The position numbers and the translations under genes were made by a program. This document shows, piece by piece, positions 12,771 to 24,864 of a stretch of DNA of 64,000 nucleotides (positions are counted from its first letter, which is position 1; each line of letters begins with the position of its first letter). The stretch comes from Limnanthes douglasii subsp. nivea (lineage: Eukaryota > Streptophyta > Magnoliopsida > Brassicales > Limnanthaceae). The stretch covers positions 2,035,670 through 2,099,669 of the forward strand of contig JAUPFV010000005.1 in NCBI GenBank assembly GCA_036936605.1, given 5' to 3'. A model generated the notes under the pieces. It was not told the DNA's origin, searched no databases, and saw only the letters and a program-made list of their open reading frames with translations.

Positions 12771-13593
12771 AAGAAGTTCTCTTATTGTTTTTGTTACTTT
12801 GTGATTTATACTCTATCTTTTGAGTGAAGTTAGCAGAAGCTAGATTTAGGTTAGCGACATTGTTTTGTAGGCTCAAAAGCTGATCTAGTCTACTCTCAAA
12901 TGTGAGTAGACTAATCTGGAGATCTAGCCAGCCAACCGTCTCCTTATCTGCTGGACTAACAACAATAGGGGTGTACTCAGAGTCCAAACCAGCAAGGACT
13001 TGAGTCACAAGATCATCAATAGACACACCACAACCAGCCAACACATGATTATCAGTTATACCCTTCATTTTACTTAGATAATCAGTCATACTAGAGGTAC
13101 CTTTACATGTCCTATGAAACTCAGACTTGTAGTAAGTGATTATGGCTCTTGTTTCTGAGCTAGAAAGCTTGCTAGAAGCATCCCATAACTCCTTTGAAGA
13201 ACCTTCTTACATCAGTTGAGTAGCCATTTCAAAAATCATAGTAGAATACAGCCATCCAAGGAGAAGCTGATCCTTAGCGATCCAGTCTTCATAATCAGTA
13301 TTTTTAACCACGTTTCCTTCAGAATCATTAGTAAACTTAAGAGGACGGGTCTTGTCCCCTATAATGAAGCCTCCTAGTTTATTTCCTTTGACAATAGGTA
13401 GTACCATTGTTCTCCATAGTAGATAATTGTTTCTGTCAAGTCTGATCTGGTTATTGTTGTTATTGATTATTTGCATGTATACATTTTTTATTGCACTGGA
13501 GAAGTAACCAAGAAGAACTGAGCCTAACGACTCATTGTTTAGTGTAGGTGAATCAGGATTATCCATTGAAGACCTTGAAGGCTCTGATACCAA
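12757..13593 (-). pseudogene. Copia gag, one stop
   Basis: Starts with ATG at 13593, very close to the PBS. The N-terminal part has a Copia Gag hallmark ('LDRNNYLLWRTMVLPIVKG'). A TAA at 13207-13209 interrupts it, after which the same frame resumes: 'ELWDA', then a 'DYLSKMKGITD' helix and 'VLAGLDSEYTPIV', equivalent to the family's 'xLxGLPxxYxxxV'. It ends at 12757, where the next domain is in another frame. Gag would form the particle shell in the cytoplasm. Confidence 0.88.
13580..13592 (-). other. Copia primer binding site
   Basis: The minus strand reads TGGTATCAGAGCC, complementary to the 3' end of plant initiator tRNA-Met, 3 nt inside the 5' LTR. Confidence 0.95.
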
Positions 13594-13595
13594 GT

Positions 13596-14068
13596 TGAAG
13601 ATTGAAATAGAGAAGAGAAGGATTTAGAATTTTAATATTTGATTCCCTAATTCAATTGTAGCCAATGGTACAACTTTTATAGTTATATTAGGAATCTAAT
13701 TGGTTAGGAAGTTTTTCCAGCTATTGTAGGTTGTTACAAAAGTTGTTACACTCACTAATTTATTCAGTGGGTATTTTAACAAGTGTGACAAGTCCAAAGT
13801 AACATCACAACCTGTGATGTAGTCCATAGGTTTGTTGGACTCGACATGGGCCTGTCTTTGTAGAAAATCTGACCCGATTGAAGACCCAAAATACCAATAC
13901 CCTTGAACCCACTTCGACACAGTAGAGGGTTGTCTGAAGAAACCCTAAATCATCTTCTCTCTTCACAATATCTTGTACAAACTAAATCCAGCAGCCATGA
14001 AAGACTTGATTGAAGTTTCAAGCAATTCAATGTTGTCTTGAAACTTCATCAGTCACATATTGTTCACA
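13596..14068 (-). repeat. Copia 5' LTR
   Basis: 473 bp, TG...CA, pair of 8684-9156; followed on the minus strand by the PBS. Confidence 0.93.
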
Positions 14069-14073
14069 GAAAC

Positions 14074-14410
14074 CTCTTTCCACTTGGTATCTAGCCATTG
14101 TACCTGTTCGAATCCATTTCAGATTATCAACTTTTAATAAATGTGATGATCTTTTAAACCAATTTTTTTCAAATCATCCAAACTAGTGCTTGCAATATAG
14201 AGATCATCATAAGAAATAAGATGGGGAGAGCGGCCCAAAATGTCGATGATATTGAGGACTTCGTCCATGAATGTTGAAAGAAGGCGCTTGTTCTAGAACT
14301 GGAAATTGGAAAGCAAGTCCGGATGTTTTTCGAACAAACGGGTCAAAACATCTTGTTGTGATGCTCGCACTTTGAACCCGTGAAACTCTACCAATTGATC
14401 TTCTATATCT
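14074..14410 (-). pseudogene. MATH/coiled-coil gene, exon upstream of the Copia
   Basis: Minus-strand codons read 'EDQLVEFHGFKVRASQQDVL', then 'TRLFEKHPDLLSNFQF', a TAG at 14293-14295, and 'NKRLLSTFMDEVLNIIDILG' with 'DLYIASTSLDDLKKIG'. This is the region between the MATH domain and the coiled coil of plant RTM3-like MATH proteins (family pattern recalled, not searched). A further piece in another frame near 14100 ('WLDTKWKEV') leads into the coiled coil, which continues beyond the Copia at 8680. A 'tatag' that could be a splice acceptor stands at the start of this exon. The MATH domain itself is not recognisable upstream. The internal stop, frame changes and insertion make this a pseudogene. 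Confidence 0.7.
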
Positions 14411-16227
14411 ATCTAACAATTCTATCTCGGTTTTCAAATAAGTGAGCTTGTTTCAAAGTTGTCCCGCCCTCAGCAACCTCCCTTTTAACTTATATAGCTG
14501 CATCTTGAAAGCATAGAAGGAATAATTTGGAAGACAATTAACAAGAAGTTTAGAAAATCAGTTGTACATTGACATATCCTGAGCAACTACATCCAACTAA
14601 AACTCACTTGCTGAAGAGGTTGATCTAGTTTTCTTTCTGGGTGTCTTCTACGTTCTAAAAGCAACATCAGTTAAATATTCAATATGATAAAAAATGATGA
14701 ACAATGGCATTATTTCTTTCTTTGTAATTTCTTTTATTGTTCTGATGTGCAAGAAAAATAGAACATATATAGACATCGGCAATGAATAATACACAAAGGA
14801 AATCATTATTTTTTGCTTAAATATAACTCTTACAACATTAAATAATAAACTAATACCAAGAACTCATGATCTATATTAGGTTATGATAGTAAAGAAGAGG
14901 ATTTCTTTTCTATTTTCTTAGTATCATAGAGTTTATGAACAATGTATCATAAATTATATGCTATTTTAGCAGTAATGGAACTACCAAAAACTCATAAGAA
15001 ACTACTATAGGTGATTCTATCGGGGAGTAAAAGATAGCGCTTAACAAAATAACCATACAAACCATTATCCTCGCAGATGATGCATCAGGGGTGTCTCCTT
15101 CTTTTGCTATTTCACTAACACAAAAAAGTTCTTACAATGGATTCCTTTGGAAAGAAAAATAAATAATAATATTGTTATTATTATTTAATCTTATGGTATT
15201 ATAAATAATATGTAGACACCGGTTGGATTAAATTATACATAGAGAAAGGATCATTTATTCAACAATTATGTATTGGGTTTTAAGAGTCCGATAAGAGTTA
15301 CAGTCCCTACTAACTTAGTTCTTCATGAACTATTAATATAATGGATAATTTTGATTGAATTGGAGGAAAAAATGATAAGTTAACAAATAAGTAAAAGGGC
15401 TAAGATTAAGTAATTTATGCAATTAAGTGAAACATTTCACTTCTTATAAAATCTAACCTTAAACTTTACTTCCATTATCTCGTTATTTGTTTACCGCTAC
15501 TAAATTTTCCATTTTGTCTACGTTTGTCTCTAATATATATTTACAGATTCTCATATTAATACAATTGTAATTATTTAAGATATTTTTTGTGTCAACTCTT
15601 AAGGCAATAGAAGACTTTCAACCTTCATTGTTCTCTTAGTATGAATAAAAAACTTATGCATCAAGACTTAGAATCGCATGGCGAAAAACTGTGGCTAATC
15701 GTAAGTATTATTTCTCATATTCTTATTATTTATACTTTATGAGGAATTAGAATTCCTGGTTTGAAATAATGGATATAAATATCTCAATTTTTTAAGCATA
15801 TTTTAACAAAACGGTATTATTACCGACTCGTATTACTCTTCATGTAATAATAAAATCTAATAAATCAAGTCTCTCGAAACTTTGTTTATTTCAATTAAGT
15901 CAGTAGGGAAAAAACTCTGTCTATTCATGAGTAAGTATTAGGTGAACATGGAATCACACGTTTAAGGCTTTATTGGCATGATCCAGTGCACATAAATGTT
16001 TAGTTGTTGTTGTATATTTATGTGCATGTCTAATTTTGGAAAAAATTCTAGACAAAACCCTAATTTATGATATTTAAGAGTTTTATTTACTTTGGAATAA
16101 TGGAGTTCGCTGCAAGTCTGATAACATGCAGTCTTCATATAATTGTTTTTGTGTGATTCTTTCGAGTGAGGTTGTTGCACATACCCCATATAGAATAATA
16201 TCTGACCTATTCAATAAATTTTCTATT

Positions 16228-16230
<3 letters not shown>
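14411..16230. other. No gene recognised; AT-rich
   Basis: About 1.8 kb with only short open frames. The first 250 bp may hold intron or further upstream MATH-gene sequence on the minus strand, but I could not identify an exon there. Confidence 0.4.

Positions 16231-16310
<80 letters not shown>
16231..16310. repeat. (AT)40 microsatellite
   Basis: Eighty bases of uninterrupted AT dinucleotide. Open frames across it are artefacts of the repeat. Confidence 0.98.
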
Positions 16311-16313
<3 letters not shown>

Positions 16314-16704
16314 TGCAATGTTTTGGCATGTTAAGTACCGTTGGATATATATATAATAGGACAATAATTTCTATTGTGTTAATTTGTTAAGTGTATACCA
16401 TGTTTGGGTGTTGTACTATATTTTTAGGAGCTCACATTTTTGTGACCCGATTATATGCGTATTAAGAAGCAAATATTATTGTGAATGCATGGTCACATGA
16501 CGGGTAGTAATTACCATTGTTGCTAGCACGTGAAGTCTATTATGTACACAATGATTAATTGCATGCCCATGAATAGTTTTATTTCAGGTACGTGGATTTT
16601 AATTATCATTTATATCCCTTGATATTCCTAAGCACTTGATGGGATACATCACATACTTGAACTTCTTCAGGCATTCAAAATGTATTATGGTACAACGAGT
16701 TTAT
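16311..16704. other. No gene recognised
   Basis: AT-rich spacer between the microsatellite and repeat copy B; nothing identifiable. Confidence 0.4.
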
Positions 16705-17567
16705 ATCTATATGGTAAGATAGACATTCAGTCACGTCGGTATATATTATATTATGAGAATTCAGATGCTCATTCTCTAGGATTGATTAACAAACCTGGTA
16801 TCCCACCTGAGTGGGAAATGTCCAACCAGTCATAAAATGAAATGAGTTTAGGGCCTCACAACTCAAGGAACGGTTATTGTGTGTGTCGCTCGACCCCCAA
16901 AAATAATACCACGCATATTTCATGATGGGAAGAACCTGTTGTATGATGTCGTTATTGCACTTACACATACCATACTCATCTATAACTTATTTTTTATTGT
17001 TGAAATGTTCGTCTTGTTACAAAAAAACAGTGAGGGTTTCCCCTAATGAGGGCTTGGTTGATACGAATATGGCATGTAACATATAATATCTAAAATACAG
17101 GATTTAGAGGTAATGTATAGCATGTTGGTGCCCGATGTCTCTGCTAATGATTACGAAGAGTGTAGTACATATGAATACACAATAACAACCCCTAATCTGA
17201 TAAACTGCAATATATTTTAGATTATTTTGGTATAAAATTCACATTTGTTTCAATAATACATTGTTTCTTTTTAAGCGGAAAACTTAAGAAGTGGAAGATA
17301 AAAATTTAACTCTTGTCGGGCATTTACTATATTAACCATTAGATTACAGATGATGAACCTCATACACCTACATATAGTAGCACCCTTGAAAAATGGAGAA
17401 ATTTGTGTAGTGAGAACGATCTAGATGCCTAAGTATATATGTCATACAGAGTAGGGTCCTACTAGCGGTCTTCATTTCCCAAACAACCAATTTGAAACTG
17501 GCAAAAAACATGTTTGTGCACCTTGAGATGAGTTGTGTTAAGTCCCCTTAAGTGAAAATAAAAAAAC

Positions 17568-17804
17568 TTGATCGAGAGATTGTCCCCTATGAGGTACATA
17601 GGTTATAGCAAGATTAAAGAGCATGTCTATGAGATGGTGGATATTCATGAAATGCTTAAGGCCTTAAACGATGAGCTCCTGGAGATTGTTAAAATGACGT
17701 ATATTTTCTTGTCCTTACTTAATAAATCCAAGATCCTCCAGACGACCTACGATTTCCTTGAGAATGGAGTAGGGCATGACCATTCTTATAACAAATGGGA
17801 TTAA
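17568..17804 (+). pseudogene. Copia gag fragment (copy B)
   Basis: An open stretch of 78 codons resembling the helical part of Ty1/copia Gag: 'KIKEHVYEMVDIHEMLKAL', then 'IFLSLLNKS' in place of the usual 'LxSLPxx', then 'TTYDF' where the family has 'xSYNT'. It has no zinc knuckle, protease or LTR of its own and is embedded in the long repeat. It is best read as a fossil; the open frame is short. Confidence 0.55.
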
Positions 17805-18464
17805 TGAGGAGGATAGGCATTCAAAATAGGGTGTTTTAGAGGATAATATTGTCGATGTCGACCAGAGTAATCCTCAAAACTAGAGACAACATTTATAAAT
17901 AGTATCTCTGCACACGCCAAGCCTCCAAGATCTAATAAAGAGAGACGAAACTCAAATAATTGAAATTGAAAAAACAAATCATATTTCCATTGCAAAAACA
18001 CAGATTTGCTAGAAGAGGAATTTCCTAAATTATAAGGTTTTGATAGAAAAGAAAGGTAAACTCTCTTTTGGTGTAACTTCAAAATTTTATTTAGTTTCAA
18101 GTGTCAAAAGATATATAGTGGGTTGATGCAGCAGTAATAACTCGTGTATGTATTTTTTTATAGGGCTCTCAATGATGGTGATGTTTATATATATATATAT
18201 TGCGGATGGTGTAACTTTCCCATTTGAGGCCATATTACAATTTTAAAAAAATAAATCTAAAATATGGTTTGATTTTAAAGGATTTTTGCATGTTCCCTCT
18301 TTTAAGAGTGATGCTGATATATTTATATCAATATGCTTAACCGAAGTGGTAGTAAGACTTAGAATTAATTGAGTTTGATTAATAATTAGAATATAGATGA
18401 TTGATAGTTCTTAAGGAGAAAAGAATATAGTAAAAGATACGCTAGTTTTATTGACAGATGTTGG

Positions 18465-18570
18465 ACCTTTATATATAGATCATGCTACAAGAAATATTTC
18501 CCTAATATTATGAGGTAACCTTTATATATAGATCATGCTACAATAAATATTTCCCTGATATTATGAGTTA
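18465..18570 (+). repeat. 53-bp tandem duplication in copy B
   Basis: The block 'acctttatatatagatcatg' starts at 18465 and again at 18518, each followed by 'aaatatttccct'. Copy A units have it once each. Confidence 0.85.
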
Positions 18571-19183
18571 ATGAATGATATTGCCCTTACTACCAAGATA
18601 TTTAGTTCATTGTATCTTTGAATAATTATGTGTAGATATTTACACGTTCGGATAAGCTAATGGCCCGATTGGTTTACGTTGGACTAGTTACACCCTTATC
18701 AGTAGCTCATTTACTCTTCGTGAGAGTAACCAAGAAATATTAGCTAATTGTTTCCTGAAGTGTTCTCGTTATTGGCTGAAGCATTCTTTGGTCTTTGCTA
18801 ATGTACCTATCATTTATCCACATCACCCTTTATCTTTCTCGAATCATCCTTTATTTTTATTTTTATTTTGTACCCTCATGAGCGACATTTGGTCTTTGAT
18901 TTATTAATTTCTTTAAAAACTTCAACTTTTTATTGAAAATCCTTTTATGACTCATTCAATTTTCTTTGATTTCATTTGTTTTTCTTCGGTTTTATTTTTT
19001 TATTTTTTTTTCTTATTTTTTTCCCAACGTATTCGCATATGTATTTAGTAGACCTCTAGCTTTTAATAAAGGATGAGAGAATGAATATGACTTTTTTAAG
19101 GATTTTCTTTTATTTGTAAGTAACCCTTTAGTCCTTTTTGAAGATTAAAGTCAAAGGCTATAAAATATTTTTACCTTTATATT

Positions 19184-19557
19184 TGTGTGGATTATTTTCA
19201 AATGAGGGTAATTTTATCTAGAGTTTTGTGATATTTCAAGGGTATTAACTGTGTGGATAGATTGTAGTGAGAGATTTGAGCTGTCTGGTTGTATTTAATG
19301 TTCATTAGCCTCATTAATGAAGGTGGTTGGGTATTTATACCCTTAATTATGGGCCACATGGCTTTCGGGTCAACTTATGAATTCGAGTCGAGTTCAATGA
19401 CCCATTAATCTTTAAGCAAGTAAGTAATTAGCTTAGTCATGAAGTGATTTAGGTTTTAATACATTTAGTCCTGTTCGGATGGTTCAGTGGGTGGCTTTTG
19501 TCCGAATTGCCCCTGTCTGGTTCCCTCAGTGAGTGGTGAGAAAATCCAGACTCATCA
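19184..19557 (-). mobile_element. Solo LTR of a Tat-related family
   Basis: About 374 bp, beginning tgtgtgg and ending gactcatca, with the same conserved middle as the Tat LTRs at 31238 and 52644 ('tggttgggtatttata', then 'atgg..ctttcgggtca'). No internal region follows. It interrupts repeat copy B exactly where copy A reads through (near 2565-2580), giving an empty site. Flanks fit a 5-bp duplication 'tatat' (19178-19182 and 19558-19562), with one extra T before the LTR. Orientation is inferred from the Tat elements. Confidence 0.8.
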
Positions 19558-20379
19558 TATATATTCAGCATAAGCAAATTATTGTTAATTTAAGTGAATT
19601 ATAATTTTGAGGAAAGAATTCGTGTATTGAAGACATTGTGCACTACTTACACTTGTTTTTATTCCATAGTAATTATATGTTTTTAATGAATTTTAGTAGC
19701 CCCATAGTCTTTCTTAAAATCTAAAGCCAAAGGCTAATAATTTTTATCCTCTATCCATTATACCGGAGTAAATTTTCTTATATTAGTGAAAGATAATTCT
19801 CGAAAATGTGTATTTGTACTTAGTACATTGTGCAATGAGTGCACACTTTTTTTTCTTCCATGTAATTATACGCTTTGAATTCAAAGATCTCTCTTTTATT
19901 TTACACTTAGCTATGAAAGTAGATTGAGAAATTTTACACATGTCATTGATGTGTAAATAAAAACCTTAATTTTTTTGGGCTTCTTTGATCATTACCTTTT
20001 TCATGCTTTAATACAAGTCATATTTTCTATGATATGATTTTTCTCATTGATTTAATAAAAGATCGATTGTTGAACTTTACTTTATTTTATTTTTGTTAAA
20101 TACATTTTTTTTTCATTGTTGGCTTTCTTTCTTTCTTTTTTCTTTGATTTCTCTTTAAGCTTTGCTCTGTCCTTCAATTTTTTATAACAAATTAACAAAT
20201 TTTTCCCATTCTAGAAATTTCATAAAAAATGAAGTAATTTGTCTTAGTTCATAATCCAATATAGTTTCTTCTGTTGTTCAAGAAATTGGTGGCTTCTTCG
20301 TTTGTCATTTGTGTAAACCCAAATTAGTGGTGACAATGCATATCCAAATCTTGATTTAATATTGAGTTCTTATCTCTCG

Positions 20380-21380
20380 TTCTGATAGGCTCATGTTATT
20401 CAAAAACATAAAGACTAAGTTATCCCAAAATATATTCTCATTTGACCTCCTGGAGAGGGGGGAGGGGGGGGGGGGGGGGAATCCAATTGATACTCGTTAA
20501 AGTGAAGTTTTTTTCTTCACTTATCTTTTTTTATCACGGGCTTCAAGTCCCGTTGGATAAAGATATTGTCCGGTTTTTGCAAATTAATCTGATTTTACCT
20601 ATCCACTATGTTCCCCCCATGTTAGCTCTTACTACCATCATTTTGTCGAGTCAGTGTTATATAAGGTTTTCCATAAATGAATATTAATCTGCCAATTAGT
20701 TTTTAAAGACAAGAAAGATCCCTTCTTTATTTTTACAAGGAAACGATTGCTAAAGTTGTTCAAGATCTACCCTACATAATTGAAGGCTTGAAGGATAGTT
20801 TCTTTTTTTTTATTGGTAATTGGGATATTAGGATTGACTTTATCCAAAAGGCTATCAATAGATTTTGGAATGCATAGTGTGAATACTCAGTTCTTCAAAT
20901 TTTATTTATTTAAGATTTATTTTCATTGACTTTTATGTTTTTGTTTTCCAGCTCATGCGATCGATATTTTATTTAATGCATTTATGTTAGAGCATTTACA
21001 TACGAGGTATTCCATTTTGACGGAAGAAGCTTAATGTTTTTATTTTTCTCATGCCTCTATGTTGGTGCGGAGGTATTTTTTACGATCTAAATTTTGACCC
21101 ATCGATCTTGTGAAATGAAGTTTTTTTCCTTGTATATCTCTCACGAGGTGTTATGAATATTGATTCTCTTAACGAGTGAGGAACGAGTAGTGTATCTCTT
21201 AAGGAACATATATTAGAGAATTGTTTTCTCAAAGGCATCTTTGTTGCCATACAAAGGGTCGTACTTTGATGAAGGCATCATCTAGGGTATCCAATGTTGT
21301 TTATGAAGCACATGATGTATCCGTTTATATCGCTGAAGAATATGAACTTGATGACTAAGAAGACTTATTCCTCTTAAGAG
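20380..21380 (+). pseudogene. Fossil of a Tat antisense-type ORF (copy B)
   Basis: The plus strand holds 'VPLDKDIVRFLQINLILP' near 20545-20610, matching the 'FPLDPEIVRYFHLVKICP' block of the Tat antisense ORF at 33130. It continues with a 'KIEGLKDSLF'-like helix near 20780 and an acidic piece near 21300-21370 ('AEEYELDD'). Frameshifts, stops and a 16-G run break it. It is the same fossil as in copy A. Confidence 0.5.
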
Positions 21381-22085
21381 GCGTACGCCATGTATTTCTT
21401 ATTAATTTCATCATATTTTCAATTATTTAAAGTATATATAGCTTTGTTCCATAAAATACGTACTTTTGTATTATGTAGTGGATATGCATGATGTTTTTCC
21501 TACTTTCATACCCCATTAAACTTTCCCAAAAATTCCTCATTTGTCTTCTCTAACAAGTATTGTTGATGATTATGATCCATTTTCTTCTATAAGATGTGTA
21601 CCTATGAAATGAGTGACCCTGGTTGATAGTTCTGTTTCCTCCTATTACCTCAATCATGAAAACTTTTACTCCATCTATGATTGTTATTTGGTTATTTTTG
21701 ATGAAATGATTACTTAAGTAGTCGTCGAACTGGAGGGTTAAATACCGATGGATAATGATCTTCCAGAGGTCGACATAGATTCTTTTGGAAAATATGTTGC
21801 TACAGAGACTAACTTCTTTATGTTTCAATATTGTAACTTTATATGCATTATGTGCACGACAAACACTAGGCATTTAAGCCAATTTTAGAGTTGGTTATCC
21901 CTATTTATAATGGGTCTTATATCTTAGTTTCAACATAAGTTTGTAATTTAACCATTCCATAATGCGTCGTTGATTCTTTAGCAAGGGAACTTGTTTCTTG
22001 GATTATCTTTTGGTAGTTTTTCCTCTTTTATGAGGCTCTTCTTCCACTAGCATCTAATGAGGGTGTCATTTCTAGTGTTGGCCTG

Positions 22086-22591
22086 CTTTTGAATTTCCCT
22101 GCCCTTTGGGTTTTGAGGTTTCTGCTTCATATTCTTATATTTTCCAATCAATCAAATTCAAATAAGTTGGAGACTCAGTTTGGTACTTTGGCAAGCCATG
22201 TCCATTTTCATATTCATCATTCTCCTTTGGGCTAGCCAAAAGTCATTTAAACCATGGCTTTTAGGTAATTATTTTCTCTTATTTACTTTCCTTATTTATT
22301 TTCTAGACTAAATATTTTATATTTGTTTGCAACTCATTAATAATTGGTTGATTATGTATCATCGTGCACAAATAAACCTTTTAGGTCAGTTATTAGATTT
22401 TTGGATCTTTCTCGATTGTACTTTTTATCCTATAGATAAACGACCTGATTTGAAAGCTTATGTGGAATCTACTACTGAGAGGGACAAGTGTTTTTACTAT
22501 ATTGAAAATTAAATTTTCGTTTTATTTTATTTATTCATTCATGGTTTATACTTTTGCGGGTCAGGATTTGTACAAATTTATAATTTTTAGA
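22086..22591. other. No gene recognised
   Basis: Two overlapping short open frames (22327-22654) show no family I know. Confidence 0.35.
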
Positions 22592-23034
22592 AAAAATATA
22601 GTATTTAAAGATCTAAACAAAATGAGATATTTAATAGTTGTATATTATAAATAGTTTTTTGGAATATTAAATAAACTATTTATAATACATAAATACAATT
22701 AAAACATATCAAATAAATATTATAAATATTTTGTGTACAGTATACATATCTTAATTGGAGAAATTCGAATTAACCAACGCAAACAAATTATTTTAAAAAC
22801 GTATACAAAATATTTTTAAAAAATAGTTTTTAAAGATCTACATAAAATTATATATCTAATAGTTAGATATTAATTTATAAATAATTTTTTTGAAATTTTA
22901 AAATCAACTATTTATTATATCTAAATATAATTAAGACATGCAAACAATATTATAAATATTTCGTTTACGATACAATCTTAATTACTGAAGTTCAAATTAA
23001 TTAATACAAATTATTCTTTAATAATCGTATAAAC
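22592..23034 (+). repeat. Two diverged tandem units of about 215-230 bp
   Basis: The order 'aaagatct.aa.a.aaat', 'aatagtt', 'aactattta', 'attataaatatttt', 'cttaatt' occurs at 22592-22805 and again at 22806-23034. Very AT-rich. Confidence 0.7.
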
Positions 23035-23329
23035 AATGATTCAAATTTGACACGCCACAATTCTCATGTATGGGATAGCACGAGTATCATATATTTATCA
23101 TGTCATGTATTCACACACTATCATTTTAGCACGCATAGCAGGGACAGCATACTATGACACGCATGCTAGTGTGACACGCATATGACATGTCACGCCAGGC
23201 CAAAAAATTTATCACACATATTTTTTGATACGCCGCACGACATCACACCAGAAACTGTTAAATATGTCGTCGGATGAGATGGACTGACACATTTTTCACC
23301 TCTAAATGCAATGTAGGTTTCATCCAAAA
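23035..23329. other. Spacer with 'gacacgcat' motifs
   Basis: No gene. Short words such as 'cacgcat' and 'tgtcacgcc' recur between 23050 and 23240, without a regular period. Confidence 0.4.
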
Positions 23330-24510
23330 ATATTCTAGTGGTGGATTTATATATATGTTTCAGTTATTATATATATATATATATATGATTTATTAATTTC
23401 ACGAATTTTATATGAATAAAAAATCATAATGAGAAATTAGATGTGTATTATTTCAAATTTTGTGAATTTTAATATTGAGAATTAAAATAGAATTTAGTTT
23501 TGAAATAAAATACGAGTTTTAAAAAAATTGATGTAAAATAAAAGTAAAAATAAATATGTTACATTATATCATTAATGATTGTTAGATTTTTAGTTATAGG
23601 TCTTATGTTGCAATATATACTCCACGGTATTAAGGAATAATGGTTTATTTATCTCAAACTATTTTGATTTACAATTATTATTATTTTTTATATTGAGTTT
23701 CTTGGATGTTATAGTACTTAAATTGTTGAATGGTCAATATTTTTTGTCTAATATAACGATAAAGAACTAGGTTTATGTTATCCATAGTGTTTTTAGAATT
23801 AGCCAAACCATTAATTATCTTTATCAAAGTGTATGGTATCTTTCCCAAAACATTTGATGTCTTTCTCGAAAGTCATTTTGTTATTTGGTGAAGACAACTT
23901 ATGGCTCCACTTACTTCTTATCTTCTCGTTTGAAATTGTTTTTAAATGTTCAATTTGTAGTTGACAGCGGTTGAGCGTGTTGTATAGAATATTAAGGATT
24001 ACCATATGTTTCAGGAGTATTACTTTATCTTTGATTTTTCTGTTATGTAATTTTCTTTTTGGTTCAGCATGTTGTACATAATATTAAGGATTATCATATG
24101 TTTCCGGACTATTACTCTATCTATGATTTTTCTATTATGTAATTTTCACTCTGGTTCAGCGTGTTGTACAGAATATTAAGTAGCTCCATAGTTCTTGGTG
24201 AAATATGAGGGATGAAATATGAATTATTTATTATGTTTTTTTTTTATTTTTGCATCGAATGAGTTAACTTATACTATACTTTATTTTCTTTTTTTACAGT
24301 TATTCTTTAGTGAAAACTAAGGTAAAGGCTAAAATATTTTGGTTTTTGTTAATTTAGTTGGAGCTCACAATATCGAAAGAGTTAGTTTATTCCTTCTTTT
24401 GCAAATTTGCTTCGTTTTTTCCCTTCCATTTCATAGGACTTTTTAGCTACTTCTTGTTTTTTAAGTTTAATCATTTGTTTGTAAAATAAAGAGAGGAGAG
24501 AAAAATAACA
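23330..24510 (+). repeat. Diverged repeat R1 (pair of 24865-26242)
   Basis: Shared landmarks in order: a 'gtggat...atgtt' AT-rich start, 'gttagatttttagt', 'gccaaaccattaattatct', 'gaaatatgagggatgaaatatg', 'ggctaaaatattttggttt' and 'gttagtttattcct'. No coding sequence recognised. A shorter internal duplication ('gttcagc.tgttgtac..aatattaag') occurs near 24065 and 24157. Confidence 0.7.
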
Positions 24511-24864
24511 GACCCTTGAAGAATTTTGGTTAATTCTTTTTTACATATGAATTTCTTGTTTCTCATAAAATATGTGATCACAAGACTAGTTTATAGTCCT
24601 AACAGTTTATTCTTTATGCGGTTTTGGCGGTTTCCAGTTCTAACGATTTGCAGTTCTAATGGGTCAGTTTCACAGTTTACCCGCCAGTTTACAAACAATT
24701 TTAGAGTTTTTAATCGCGATTCCAGAACCGTTTGACATCTTTACCTATCCTACAGTTTACACTAGTGACGTGACCAGTTAATGACCGTAGGGCGTGGCAC
24801 ATGGGAGGTGTAGTCTAGTAACTCACGAACGAAGTTCCAACGAGATTTAGGTCTGGTCTAAATA

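Larger units (their letters stand above)
8684..14068 (-). mobile_element. Full-length Ty1/copia retrotransposon, decayed
   Basis: A 5385-bp element in minus orientation. LTRs of 473 bp lie at 13596-14068 (5') and 8684-9156 (3'); each runs TG...CA. A PBS matching the tRNA-iMet complement (TGGTATCAGAGCC) sits 3 nt inside the 5' LTR, and a G-rich polypurine tract abuts the 3' LTR. Gene order is Gag, protease, integrase, RT, RNase H, as in Copia. I count about 29 differences between the LTRs (about 6%), so the insertion is fairly old. The polyprotein carries stops and frameshifts. Flanks show only a near match for a target duplication (gaaat at 8676-8680, gaaac at 14069-14073), with three extra bases next to the left LTR. 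The insertion splits a MATH/coiled-coil gene. Confidence 0.93.
16705..22085 (+). repeat. Diverged long repeat, copy B
   Basis: Matches copy A (1-5145) in order and orientation throughout, and its first 450 bp also match copy C (5586-6028). It differs by a solo LTR insertion at 19184-19557, a single rather than double 280-bp segment, and a run of 16 G at 20464-20479. Similarity ends close to 22085. Confidence 0.8.

Noticed and set aside
16083..16364. Open frames of Tyr-Ile repeats on both strands
   Set aside because: They are translations of the (AT)40 microsatellite.
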